From the NCBI GenBank assembly GCA_964655245.1, contig CAZZLQ010000032.1, forward strand, positions 1 to 27,148: a stretch of DNA of 27,148 nt. Direction: 5' to 3'. Below, in pieces: positions 1 through 7,993 of the stretch (within the stretch, counting starts at the first letter, position 1; each line of letters starts with the position of its first letter). Source of the DNA: JBEIHI01 sp964655245. GTDB lineage: Bacteria; Bdellovibrionota; UBA2394. The notes under the pieces are model-generated. The model did not search any database and was not told the origin of the DNA. It worked only from the letters and a program-made list of their open reading frames with translations. The position numbers and the translations under genes were made by a program.

Positions 1-289
<289 letters not shown>

Positions 290-310
290 TAAACGTAATG
301 TTAAACAAGA

Positions 311-326
311 TCTCGCGTTAGCGAGA
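311..326 (-). other. Leader hairpin between boxA and 16S 5' end
   Basis: TCTCGC (311-316) and GCGAGA (321-326) form a perfect six-pair stem with a four-base loop. It lies about 20 bases upstream of the mature 16S 5' end in the precursor. Leader hairpins of this kind are common in rRNA precursors; a role in folding or processing is inferred. Confidence 0.5.
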
Positions 327-454
327 CCGGAGATGACTCGGCCGAAGGCAGTTTCTTTTGACGAATCAATCGAAACCACCCGGTTTGGTCATCAAATCAA
401 AACGATCTGAATATCCGCTTCATAAAAAATGAACGTGGACAAGTTGCTATTTAA

Positions 455-467
455 CTTTCAAAGAACA
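455..467 (-). promoter_or_regulatory. boxA-like antitermination element of the rRNA leader
   Basis: On the minus strand the sequence reads TGTTCTTTGAAAG, close to the rRNA boxA consensus (TGCTCTTTAACA in E. coli; variants with CTTTGAAA are frequent elsewhere). It sits about 165 bases upstream of the 16S 5' end, where the NusB/S10-binding boxA of rRNA leaders is expected. Known role: RNA element recruiting the Nus antitermination factors. Confidence 0.75.
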
Positions 468-562
468 TCTCTCCCAATTTCTGGAAGTATTGAGACAATC
501 CCCGGGAGTCATTCGAAAATCAAGTGAATTTCGCGACTTCCTGCGACGTTCAACGTTCACAA

Positions 563-591
563 GTAATCGTCAAAATCCGGAACATTGGCAA
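563..591 (-). promoter_or_regulatory. Candidate rRNA operon promoter
   Basis: On the minus strand, TTGCCA (591-586; five of six matches to the -35 consensus) is followed after exactly 17 bases by GATTAC (568-563; a weak -10). An A-rich tract at about 595-628 lies directly upstream in the position of an UP element, which is typical of rRNA promoters. The -10 match is poor, so the assignment is tentative. Confidence 0.4.
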
Positions 592-649
592 CGAAATTTT
601 TTGTGATTTTTTTTAAGTATTTTTTTGAGCCCAAATGGAACGCTGAAAA

Positions 650-3364
650 TCAGATCTTAGCCCAGTTGGCGCCAAAACCTGAATCAACCACTAAAGGCAC
701 GGAGAGCCGCTTTATCGGCGTTTTAGACAAATCTTCCATTTCGGAAACGATCAACTTTTGAACCCGATCCCGCTCAGATTCCAGGACCTCAACCACGAGT
801 TCATCATGGACTTGAAGCAACATTCGACTCTTCAAACATTCATCACCAAGCCGTTGGTAGATACGAACCATCGCAGATTTCATGATATCTGCCGCCGTTC
901 CCTGAACAGGCGCATTCACAGCGATTCTCTCTGCAAACTGTCGAAGGCTTGGGTTTTTAGAGTGGATGTCTGGAAGAGGACGCTTTCGACCAAACAGGGT
1001 TTCTGTATAACCCAGATCCCGAGCTCGCTTCACAGAGTCTTCCATATAGGCCTTCAAGCGCGGAAACTGCGTAAAGTACGACTCAATGAAAGACGCTGCC
1101 TCAGAGCGAGAAATTTTGAGTTGCTGCGAAAGTCCAAATGCTGAAATGCCATAGATGATTCCGAAGTTGATCGCCTTGGCTCGAGAACGAAACTCTTTAT
1201 CATCTGAGCCAAAGATAATTTTCGCGGTCTCAGCATGAATATCGCGCCCGCGACAAAACGCTTCAATCATGGCCTCATCCCCAGAGCAATGCGCAAACAG
1301 CCGCAACTCCACCTGCGAGTAATCCGCACTCATGAGCCAATAGCCCTCTTTGGGGATAAAGGCCTCGCGAATACGCATTCCTTCTTCGGTTCTGGCGGGA
1401 ATATTTTGAAGATTGGGCTCGCTGCTACTCAATCGTCCAGTTGCTGTGCCTGTTTGATGATACTGAGTATGAATACGTCCATCTGCACCGACCAACTCGG
1501 GTAAGACATCAACATAGGTCGACAGCAGCTTACTCAGAGAGCGAAACTGTAAAAGCTTTTCAGGAAGAGGATGCTCGGCCGCTAAATCCTGCAATACAGA
1601 TTCGTCTGTCGAAAAGCCGGTCTTGGTTTTCTTGGTCGCAGGGAGCTTGAGTTTTTCAAACAAAATGGTCTGCAACTGCTTCGGCGAGTTGACATTGAAC
1701 TGCTCTCCGGCCAGGGAATAAATCTCAGATTCAACAGCCGTGAGCTTTTTGTGAAGCTCCAGCGAAAGCTTGGACAATTGATCTCGAGAAATCTCGATGC
1801 CCAAAGACTCCATCGAGCCCAAAACCTCGGCGAGTGGCGTCTCAACTTTATGGTACAACCAAGCAAGCTTTTCATTTTTTTCGATATCAGGAAGAAACTT
1901 TTCATGAAGCAACAAGGTCAAATGCGCATCGCGAGCCGCATAGTCCTTGGCCTCCTCAAGGGGTACTGTCGAGAAATCTTCTGAGCCCTTAAGCAAAGCA
2001 TCAAGATCTCCCTTCCGCTCTCCCAGGAATTCCTGAGCCAGGTTATCCAACGAGAAACTACGTCGATCAGAGTGCAGTAAATACCCCTGAAGCATGGTAT
2101 CTTCCATCGATCCCGTCCACGAGAACCCCTCCCGCTTAAGAACCTCGAGATCAAACTTCAGATTATGAGCGATCAAGGCACTGGCCTTGAGCTTCAGTAG
2201 GCTCGCCAATAGACCCCGGCAGTCCTCCTCTGAAACACCGGCTCCTGGATGTCGCCAAGGCACATACCAGGCCTCCTCGGGCGACCAAGCCACAGAATAG
2301 CCAACGGCTCGAGATTGCTGCCGATTAAATGAATTCGTCTCAAAATCGAGCACAAAGCGGCCGGCCTTCTGAACTGATTTTTCAATATGCTGAAGATCCT
2401 TTACCGACTCGACGAGCTTGAGATTTGCGGTCGAAGCCTTAGGCACAGATGGCTCCGCTGGCATACCTTCCGCGCGGCTCTGGAGAAGATCCCCGTATTG
2501 AACCAAGATCTTTTGACAGTCCCAACTAAACAGAAAATCCGAAAGTCCCTCTGAAAGAGGCAGCTTTACCTGGTGCAGGAGCTTGTCAGAAATCATGAGG
2601 TCTTCCTTGAGAGAAACCAGCCGCTGACTCAGCTCTAAAGTTTCCCTTCCGTTGGCCACTTTGTCCCGAAGCTTGGGAGACAGCTTGGATTGGTTTTGGA
2701 TCAAGCCTTCGATCGAGCCATAATCTTTGAGCAACTGCGCCGCGGTTTTTGGACCAACGCCATCCAGTCCTGGAATGTTGTCGGAACTGTCCCCCATCAA
2801 AGACAATAAATCTCGCATCTGATTAGGACTAACTCCCCACTTCTCCTCAACAGCGGCAGCATCAATGATTTTGTCTCGAAAGCTATCGTACAAAACTACA
2901 TTCTCTCCGATGAGTTGGGTTAAATCTTTGTCTGACGAAACGATGACGATTTTATGATCAGCCCTAAACTTTTTCACCGCACTCGCGATCAAATCATCAG
3001 CCTCAACCCCCTCCTCTTGAAGCTGCTCGAGCCCAGAAACCTTCACCATTTCACGAATGGCTACGATCTGATCAGAGAGATCTGGAGGAGGAACGGCTCG
3101 GTTTGCCTTATAGTCAGGATAAATCTCCTTTCGAAAGGATGGCTTCTTTGAGTCGAAAACCACGATACAGCCCTCCGGCTGCTTGTCTTTGATGAGCTTC
3201 AACAACATCGAAGCAAAGCCTGAAACCGCATGCGAGGGGCGCCCTTTCGATGAAAGTGGCTGTAACGCGTAGTACGCGCGAAAGACAAACGCACTCGCAT
3301 CAATCAAGAACAGAGCATTTTGCAAACTATTGGATGAGTCAGAAGTTGATTGTGCGGGCTTCAT
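650..3364 (-). CDS. polA: DNA polymerase I
   Basis: Full-length family A polymerase (904 residues; E. coli 928) that fills gaps, removes RNA primers and acts in repair. All three domains are present. The N-terminal 5' nuclease starts with LIDASAFVFRAYYAL (from residue 20) and has the acidic cluster and helix-hairpin-helix region near 186-211. The 3'-5' proofreading domain keeps its acidic residues: D340/E342 in DFET, D405 in NLKFD, Y475/D479 in YAARD, so it should be active, unlike the Thermus enzyme. Polymerase motif A is SADYSQVELR (D681), motif B has K730 and Y738, and motif C is QVHDE (D854). ATG start at 3364; a GGGAGA element lies about 16 bases upstream, rather far, directly in front of an out-of-frame ATG at 3374, so a slightly different start cannot be excluded. 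A terminator precedes the gene; the rRNA operon follows in the same direction. Confidence 0.97.
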   Translation of the reverse strand: MKPAQSTSDSSNSLQNALFLIDASAFVFRAYYALQPLSSKGRPSHAVSGFASMLLKLIKDKQPEGCIVVFDSKKPSFRKEIYPDYKANRAVPPPDLSDQIVAIREMVKVSGLEQLQEEGVEADDLIASAVKKFRADHKIVIVSSDKDLTQLIGENVVLYDSFRDKIIDAAAVEEKWGVSPNQMRDLLSLMGDSSDNIPGLDGVGPKTAAQLLKDYGSIEGLIQNQSKLSPKLRDKVANGRETLELSQRLVSLKEDLMISDKLLHQVKLPLSEGLSDFLFSWDCQKILVQYGDLLQSRAEGMPAEPSVPKASTANLKLVESVKDLQHIEKSVQKAGRFVLDFETNSFNRQQSRAVGYSVAWSPEEAWYVPWRHPGAGVSEEDCRGLLASLLKLKASALIAHNLKFDLEVLKREGFSWTGSMEDTMLQGYLLHSDRRSFSLDNLAQEFLGERKGDLDALLKGSEDFSTVPLEEAKDYAARDAHLTLLLHEKFLPDIEKNEKLAWLYHKVETPLAEVLGSMESLGIEISRDQLSKLSLELHKKLTAVESEIYSLAGEQFNVNSPKQLQTILFEKLKLPATKKTKTGFSTDESVLQDLAAEHPLPEKLLQFRSLSKLLSTYVDVLPELVGADGRIHTQYHQTGTATGRLSSSEPNLQNIPARTEEGMRIREAFIPKEGYWLMSADYSQVELRLFAHCSGDEAMIEAFCRGRDIHAETAKIIFGSDDKEFRSRAKAINFGIIYGISAFGLSQQLKISRSEAASFIESYFTQFPRLKAYMEDSVKRARDLGYTETLFGRKRPLPDIHSKNPSLRQFAERIAVNAPVQGTAADIMKSAMVRIYQRLGDECLKSRMLLQVHDELVVEVLESERDRVQKLIVSEMEDLSKTPIKRLSVPLVVDSGFGANWAKI

Positions 3365-3406
3365 GGAGCTTCATGAAGATCTCCCGGCATCGAAAGACGA
3401 TCAAGG

Positions 3407-3446
3407 AAAATCTCGCTGGCCGCACGATTTCCCGGGACCAGCGAGA
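3407..3446 (-). terminator. Intrinsic terminator after the phasin-like gene
   Basis: On the minus strand a perfect nine-pair stem, TCTCGCTGG (3446-3438) with CCAGCGAGA (3419-3411), closes an 18-base loop and is followed at once by TTTT. It lies just beyond the stop codon of the phasin-like gene and upstream of polA, separating the two transcripts. Confidence 0.75.
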
Positions 3447-3455
3447 CACTAGAAA

Positions 3456-3812
3456 TTAAGACTTCGAGGAAGTCTCAAACTCATCAATCTTTTTTTGGAG
3501 CGCTGAAATTCGTTTGTTCAAGCGATCGATCTCCCCACGAGTGGGCACATTCAGCTTGGCCAAAAGCAATTCCAACCCTTGAGAAGCTCCCTTTTCCAAA
3601 TCCTTGCGAACTTGCTCAGCCCGAGCAGCAACATCTTCTTTCTTGAGCGAGCGAGCTTGCTTGATCAGAGACTGAACATTCTTCATTTGAGTCTCACGAA
3701 ACTTATCCGCGGATTTCATTGCCTCACGAACTTGCTTCTCAGCATTCTTCTCAGCATTTTTTACTTTCCCGACGATAGTTTCTAATTTTTTCTTCATTTC
3801 TGCTTGATTCAT
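3456..3812 (-). CDS. Phasin-like coiled-coil protein (PhaF/PhaI type)
   Basis: A 118-residue, highly charged, mostly helical protein rich in Lys, Glu, Ala and Gln, with no signal peptide or membrane segment. The C-terminal part reads VPTRGEIDRLNKRISALQKK, the hallmark of the PhaI/PhaF family of polyhydroxyalkanoate granule-associated proteins, where a 'VPTREEI' segment leads into a leucine-zipper-like coiled coil. Family members coat storage granules or help segregate them; no PHA synthase is visible here, so the substrate is unknown. I chose the ATG at 3812, which has AAAGAGGT four to five bases upstream. A longer reading from 3833 adds seven residues, but its ATG overlaps a likely -10 element. 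A terminator follows. Assignment rests on the C-terminal motif and composition. Confidence 0.75.
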   Translation of the reverse strand: MNQAEMKKKLETIVGKVKNAEKNAEKQVREAMKSADKFRETQMKNVQSLIKQARSLKKEDVAARAEQVRKDLEKGASQGLELLLAKLNVPTRGEIDRLNKRISALQKKIDEFETSSKS

Positions 3813-3832
3813 ACAGACCTCTTTCCGTCTCA

Positions 3833-3841
3833 TTTATAGCA
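3833..3841 (-). promoter_or_regulatory. Extended -10 promoter for the phasin-like gene
   Basis: On the minus strand TGC-TATAAA forms an extended -10 element with TATAAA at 3838-3833. No good -35 hexamer sits 17 bases further up (TACGTT), as is usual for extended -10 promoters. Transcription would start near 3826, leaving a very short leader to the ATG at 3812. Confidence 0.45.
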
Positions 3842-3867
3842 GAACTTCAGGGTAAAACGTAGAGGGC

Positions 3868-4749
3868 TTAGGCTGAAACTTTAGGAGGACGACCAATGGT
3901 GCCAAGCTTAATCTTCTTGGGATCTTTGACCTTTTCCTTGCGAACGAGACTAATGAACACCCTCAAGACGTCCGGTTCAATCTTTCCAGCGTCACAGTCT
4001 GCCTTGATCAAATCAAATGCTTCTCGAACGCTAAACTTCTTGAAGCGGAAGGGACGCTCCGACGTCATTGCGTCAAAGCGATCAAGAAGTGTCAAAATAT
4101 CGAGCACGAGCGAATTCGTTTTAGAACCCTGAGGATATCCCGTGCCAAGACGATCCTCTTGGTGCTGCAAGCCCACCTCAGCGCACATGTGATTCACTTC
4201 ACCCCAATAAAACGCGTTCAGTACAAAGCTCGCCAAAGGATGCTCCTTGATCGATTGCATTTCAGCCTCGAGAAGAGCTTCGGACTTCTCAAGCAGCATG
4301 GGCGCGAGCCGGGTCTTTCCCAGATCATGGCACAACAGTGCGAGAAACGTTTTTTTCACAGTCGGAGGCGATTTGATCCAGTACTCCAGAAGTCGAGAGC
4401 CAACAACCGCTATCACCAAAACATGACGATACGCATACGGATCTCGAAGCCTTTGAAGCTTGAGTTCATCAAAGATTACTGCGGGTGCCCAAAGCTCACC
4501 AAGCCACTCACGAAAGCTCGGCGTCCACCCTTCGAGAGCCTTCTTGTATGGGTCCATCTCGAAGACAGACAAAAGATCATCCATCACTTGTGGAGAGTCT
4601 TTAAACTTCACTTTTTTCTTAAGATACTCACCAGTGAGGGCCGCTTTCTTGGACCACTCCAGGACATTCGTGCCAGCGGGAACGAGTTCCTTGCCCTTAA
4701 TGTCTTTCACCGGTTGAGAGAGAACAACTGACACACTTAAGGGTATCAA
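3868..4749 (-). CDS. HD-GYP domain protein, probable cyclic-di-GMP phosphodiesterase
   Basis: A 293-residue cytoplasmic protein. The C-terminal half carries the HD-GYP signature in order: HDLGK (H141/D142), KEHP (H170), HQEDRLGTGYP (196-206) and LLDRFDAMTSERPFR (D223). Known members hydrolyse cyclic di-GMP with a di- or trinuclear metal centre. The usual HHE triplet is HQE here (Q197), so metal binding and activity may differ. The N-terminal 90 residues match nothing I recognise. The reading begins with TTG at 4749, whose last bases are shared with the TGA stop of the kinase gene (TTGA), implying translational coupling. A GTG at codon 6 is an alternative start. It is the last gene of the pilin-kinase set; a phosphodiesterase beside a kinase and pilins suggests surface or motility control. 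No ribosome site stands out. Confidence 0.85.
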   Translation of the reverse strand: MIPLSVSVVLSQPVKDIKGKELVPAGTNVLEWSKKAALTGEYLKKKVKFKDSPQVMDDLLSVFEMDPYKKALEGWTPSFREWLGELWAPAVIFDELKLQRLRDPYAYRHVLVIAVVGSRLLEYWIKSPPTVKKTFLALLCHDLGKTRLAPMLLEKSEALLEAEMQSIKEHPLASFVLNAFYWGEVNHMCAEVGLQHQEDRLGTGYPQGSKTNSLVLDILTLLDRFDAMTSERPFRFKKFSVREAFDLIKADCDAGKIEPDVLRVFISLVRKEKVKDPKKIKLGTIGRPPKVSA

Positions 4750-5939
4750 TTTTTATTAAAGTCTTCAAAGACCTTCAGGGAATCCCCAGGCAAAATAACG
4801 ATCTCGCGCTCATGACTGCCACAAGAGTTTTGAGGACACTTGATTCTGACACGATGCCGTCCTGCCGGCAGCGCCATATTGGTGACAGGCGTTTCAAATG
4901 AAGCTCGGTGGTTCGATGCGTCAATTGAGATGGAAGTCTTTGGCCATGAATTGAATGTCAATCGACCTGACTGAGGCATCCAAGATGTCAGCGCCAACGT
5001 CAGACACAAAAGACTCGCTACCCTCCAAACAAGAGGGCTCGTGATCAGCCTATTCACAGGAGTGATCGGCGTCTTCTCGACCGATCGACCTTGGCGCATA
5101 AAAAATGACCTCTCAGGCAAAACGGAAATGCGCATCGAACTCCGTACGAAACGGCTCGGCAGCACCTGATCCATAACAAGTCTTCGCACGTCTGCTCGAA
5201 GCGTCTCAGATGCGGCCAGATCGTCGCCCATCATCGCTTCGATGATTTTACCGACTGCAAAACAATCGCTCGCTGCAGACGGCTCGATCGAGCTTTTATC
5301 ATCAGGATTTCGATACAAACTCTTTCCCCGTACCACAAAGCCATGAGGCTCAACGCCCTCGCGCGATGAGCATGCAAAATCAATGAGCTGAACAAAACCA
5401 TGAGGATCAATGATCACATTTTCCGGCGACACATCACCATGAACAATTCCTCGGCCGTGAATGAAGCTCAGAGTTTCAACCAAGGCAGAAGCCAACTCTT
5501 CACAGAAAGTCGTTCGCTCACGAATGGACAAATCATGAACGAACCCCTGAAACGCATCGAGCGAGATGGCCTGCCGGTCTTCGAAAACAAGAACGGCTGT
5601 CCGCATTCTTTTCGCAGAGGACTTCGTCTCAATTCGACAGGCGCGGACAACACCTGGATGTTTCAAATCAGAAAGAATCGTAAATTCTCGAGCCTGCAGA
5701 CGCTCATACTGCGGTTGCCCCTGAAATCGTGGATGCAAAGTCTTCTCGATTTCTCGATGTCCGTTGGAGTAAATCCTACGGCAGATCAATGCCGTTCCAC
5801 CACTTGCCAACTCTTCTCGACAAGCCACAGAAAATCCCATCGGGTCAGAGACTGCTCCCAAAAAGGATTGGCGGATGAATTGCGGGAAACTGAGCCCCAT
5901 AAATCGCCGCTCTTCTACTGCAAAATCGACAATGGTCAA
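4746..5939 (-). CDS. Membrane Ser/Thr protein kinase with PEGA-like C-terminal domain
   Basis: A 397-residue eukaryotic-type kinase. Kinase features in order: Gly-rich turn SGGTALICRR (46-55), candidate ATP-lysine K66, helix-C glutamate E85, catalytic loop HGDVSPEN (D169, N174; the Arg of HRD is Gly, so a non-RD kinase) and metal-binding D187 in DFA instead of DFG. A single membrane segment lies at about 303-319. The remaining residues, about 335-395, resemble a PEGA-type surface domain with a 'LPAGRHRVRI' core and two cysteines (C368, C373). Topology would put the kinase inside and the PEGA part in the periplasm. The longest reading starts at a TTG (5939) overlapping the upstream stop as TTGA. 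An ATG at 5900 (codon 14) with a GAAGAG nine bases before it is a credible alternative. It lies between a TadE-like gene and the HD-GYP gene. Confidence 0.85.
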   Translation of the reverse strand: MTIVDFAVEERRFMGLSFPQFIRQSFLGAVSDPMGFSVACREELASGGTALICRRIYSNGHREIEKTLHPRFQGQPQYERLQAREFTILSDLKHPGVVRACRIETKSSAKRMRTAVLVFEDRQAISLDAFQGFVHDLSIRERTTFCEELASALVETLSFIHGRGIVHGDVSPENVIIDPHGFVQLIDFACSSREGVEPHGFVVRGKSLYRNPDDKSSIEPSAASDCFAVGKIIEAMMGDDLAASETLRADVRRLVMDQVLPSRFVRSSMRISVLPERSFFMRQGRSVEKTPITPVNRLITSPLVWRVASLLCLTLALTSWMPQSGRLTFNSWPKTSISIDASNHRASFETPVTNMALPAGRHRVRIKCPQNSCGSHEREIVILPGDSLKVFEDFNKN

Positions 5940-6130
5940 TCACTCGAGCTAGGACTTTCGAGCATTTCCAGACGCTCCTGTTTAAGCTTTCTGAAAATCG
6001 ACTGATTCTTAAGAGCCTGTCCCATCAAGAGCTGCCACAACAGAAAGAACGAAGTGATGATCACAACTCCCGAAATGGCAAACTCTATGAAGACAGACCC
6101 CCTCAACTGAGACTGAAGTCTGGCCTTCAA
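5936..6130 (-). CDS. TadE-like type IVb pseudopilin (short)
   Basis: A 64-residue protein with the TadE/TadF-type N terminus: a basic leader, then RG followed by SVFIEFA, giving a glycine (residue 11) and a glutamate five residues later, ahead of a hydrophobic helix to about residue 33. This is the prepilin-peptidase site typical of minor pilins of the Tad (tight adherence) system. It is much shorter than usual TadE proteins (over 100 residues), so it may be a minimal pseudopilin. The only start codon available in frame is TTG at 6130, overlapping the flp stop as TTGA; the frame stays open much further upstream but overlaps flp entirely without a sensible protein. The next gene (kinase) also overlaps by TTGA. 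Confidence 0.75.
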   Translation of the reverse strand: MKARLQSQLRGSVFIEFAISGVVIITSFFLLWQLLMGQALKNQSIFRKLKQERLEMLESPSSSD

Positions 6131-6375
6131 TGATTGAAGTTTCCCACGTTTCGGCGCACCTTCCCCTCTGAGTCTTTTACAATCTGGCGAGCATCCATTG
6201 TCTCGGATTCCCCGGCAAGCCGATTGGCTGCGTTTTGGATCTTCACCCTCAGGGTATCCCCGAGGATAGTGACGATGCCAATGGATCCGACTGCAATGAG
6301 AGCAATCAGAAGTAAGTACTCCAGCATGGTTTGTCCCCTCTGACTTTGAAGTTGTTGAATGTGCTTTTCGTTCAT
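6127..6375 (-). CDS. flp: Flp/Fap-type pilin
   Basis: An 82-residue Flp pilin precursor. The leader ends in QSQRG (G14) and is followed by QTMLEY, giving glutamate at position +5 of the mature protein, then a hydrophobic helix LLLIALIAVGSIGIVTIL and the family-typical short tail. Flp pilins are cut by a TadV-type prepilin peptidase and polymerised into type IVb pili by the TadA/B/C apparatus, none of which is in this window. ATG at 6375 has an excellent AAGGAG site six bases upstream. It is the first gene of a four-gene overlapping set (flp, tadE-like, kinase, HD-GYP). The 40 residues after the helix (AGESETMDARQIVKDS and on) are longer and more polar than in many Flp pilins. Confidence 0.92.
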   Translation of the reverse strand: MNEKHIQQLQSQRGQTMLEYLLLIALIAVGSIGIVTILGDTLRVKIQNAANRLAGESETMDARQIVKDSEGKVRRNVGNFNH

Positions 6376-6497
6376 GAAGACTCCTTTCGAACGAAATCAA
6401 AGCAAGTTGAACTCCAAGCACTGAGGAGAGTTCAGGAAGTCACCGCTCAATCGACAATTGCCGGAACACGAAAGATCATCCGAGAGTCGAACAAAGA

Positions 6498-7106
6498 CTA
6501 CTTTTTGGATAGAAGAATACGGACCCCAGATCGCTCGAGAAAAACCTTATCAAGCGACATCGTCCTGCCGCCTCGTGAGCCCCACTCAAGAATCTCCATA
6601 CCATCCCCTGAATCCAGTCGCTCAATCAGATAGTCTCTGAGAGAAACGAAAATCTTGAACTCGGGAGAAAAGGAAGATTGCCAAACCCAAACTTCATGAG
6701 CGTTTCGTTTCCCCTCAAAAGTAACTCCCACACCCCCGTCTTCATCCTCCTCAGACCCCGCTTTCGAAGCATGGCGATGCGAAGACGCATGAGACGATCC
6801 AGTAAAGTCATAGCCAATTCGATCACCAGGCTGGCCAGCCACGATCCAACTCTTTCCTTGAGAAAACCAGCGGAAACTTAAGGGAACAAAATCATCACAC
6901 TTATAAGTCGACTGGGGGCAGCGCCATTTTCCCTGAGACCAAGTCCAGGTTTCAGTCCCCGCTGGGGAAGTCACCAGCCAATCACCATCAAACTTAAAAT
7001 TGACAGGCGCATAGGCCTTTTTGATTCGCTCAACCAACGAGCCTCGATCGAGAACTGAGAGGTCCTCATTCGCACCCAACAACAAAAGTCCAAGCAAAAT
7101 TTTCAT
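6498..7106 (-). CDS. Probable exported protein of unknown function
   Basis: I do not recognise this 202-residue protein. It begins with MKILLGLLLLGANEDLS, a short signal-like hydrophobic stretch without a clear cleavage site. The N-terminal half is rich in Trp and has two cysteines seven residues apart (C63, C70) that could pair. Residues 104-125 are a low-complexity Ser/His run followed by Glu/Asp (GSEEDEDGG). The start overlaps the galU stop as ATGA (7106-7103), and a strong AAGGAG lies inside the end of galU, so it is co-translated with galU and was probably selected with it. A role at the cell envelope is inferred from the signal-like start only. Confidence 0.75.
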   Translation of the reverse strand: MKILLGLLLLGANEDLSVLDRGSLVERIKKAYAPVNFKFDGDWLVTSPAGTETWTWSQGKWRCPQSTYKCDDFVPLSFRWFSQGKSWIVAGQPGDRIGYDFTGSSHASSHRHASKAGSEEDEDGGVGVTFEGKRNAHEVWVWQSSFSPEFKIFVSLRDYLIERLDSGDGMEILEWGSRGGRTMSLDKVFLERSGVRILLSKK

Positions 7107-7960
7107 TGCATCTCCTTCATCAGCTTTCGAAGCCCCTCTTTGAGGGGACTTTGAAGCGCGTAATACAGCGTCGCCTCCAGAAACCCGAGTCGATCTCCGG
7201 CGTCGAAACGTCGCCCCTCAAGCACATGCCCAAACAACTTACCCTTCTGAGCAAGAGCATTGAGTCCATCGGTCAACTGAATCTCCCCAAGCGCGCCGCG
7301 ATTCTGCTGCTCCAACAACTCAAAGATCGATCGAGGCAAAAGATAGCGACCGACAATGGCTAAACGAGAAGAAGTTTCTCCAGCCTTAGGCTTTTCAATA
7401 CACCGGCTAATCATCCCCGTCTGAGGATCAAGCTCGCAAATTCCGTACTTGCCTACTTCTGATTGAGGAACGCTCATTAACAAAACAACGCCAGCACTCT
7501 GCTCAACAAGTCCCTTCGCCTGGGCAAAATTCATCAGCTGCTTCAACCCAGCGACGGGCGCTTCGATCAAATCATCACCCAGTGCACAGCCAAAATGACT
7601 CGAGCTGACAAGGTGCTTGGCCATCAAAACAGCATGACCCAATCCGAGCATTTCCTTTTGTCGAACACTCTGAACAGACACCATTTTGGAAAGACCCCTG
7701 ATCATTTCCAAAAGATCTAACTTCTTCGATCGCTCCAAAACCGTCTCGAGCTCCGCCGAAACATCAAAGTGATCTTCAATCGCAGACTTTCCACGCGACG
7801 TCACAAAAATGACTTGATCAAGACCTGACCGAACAACTTCCTCAACGACATACTGAATGGTCGGCTTATCAAAAATCGTGAGCATTTCTTTGGGGATCGA
7901 CTTCGATGCGGGCAAAGATCTCGTTCCATAACCTGCAGCGGGAATAACGACGGGAAACAT
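7103..7960 (-). CDS. galU: UTP--glucose-1-phosphate uridylyltransferase
   Basis: A 285-residue nucleotidyltransferase of normal family length that makes UDP-glucose from UTP and glucose-1-phosphate, a precursor for surface polysaccharides. The N-terminal nucleotide-binding motif AAGYGTRSLPASKSIPKEML (residues 8-27) is the GalU form. Further family landmarks are the GLGHAVLMAK segment (about 106-115), LGDDLI (127-132), GKYGI (171-175) and the C-terminal GEIQLTD and RRFDAGDRLGFLEA stretches. ATG at 7960; the site upstream is weak. It lies 33 bases after a TPR gene and overlaps the next gene by ATGA, so the three form a probable operon. Confidence 0.95.
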   Translation of the reverse strand: MFPVVIPAAGYGTRSLPASKSIPKEMLTIFDKPTIQYVVEEVVRSGLDQVIFVTSRGKSAIEDHFDVSAELETVLERSKKLDLLEMIRGLSKMVSVQSVRQKEMLGLGHAVLMAKHLVSSSHFGCALGDDLIEAPVAGLKQLMNFAQAKGLVEQSAGVVLLMSVPQSEVGKYGICELDPQTGMISRCIEKPKAGETSSRLAIVGRYLLPRSIFELLEQQNRGALGEIQLTDGLNALAQKGKLFGHVLEGRRFDAGDRLGFLEATLYYALQSPLKEGLRKLMKEMQ

Positions 7961-7993
7961 TCCGTTATGTTAATGGGATGAAATGAAGAGAGT

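Larger units (their letters stand above)
290..649 (-). other. rRNA operon leader and promoter zone between polA and 16S
   Basis: This 360-base stretch holds no credible protein gene. Read on the minus strand from polA towards 16S it contains an A/T-rich run (about 595-628), a candidate promoter (563-591), a boxA-like antitermination element (455-467) and a short perfect hairpin (311-326), then the mature 16S 5' end. I found no convincing intrinsic terminator behind the polA stop codon, so polA transcripts may read into the rRNA operon. The -10 choice and the exact transcript start are uncertain. Confidence 0.7.

Noticed and set aside
4159..4731. 190-codon open frame on the plus strand
   Set aside because: Antisense shadow of the HD-GYP gene, rich in Arg, His, Gln and Phe with no recognisable motif.
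5400..6005. 201-codon open frame on the plus strand
   Set aside because: It lies antisense to the kinase and TadE-like genes, has a composition unlike a real protein and no ribosome site; the opposite strand has clear kinase and pilin motifs.
6131..6421. Long upstream extension of the TadE-like frame
   Set aside because: It overlaps flp in another frame, gives a Cys/His/Arg-rich nonsense sequence, and the recognisable pseudopilin starts only at the TTG at 6130.
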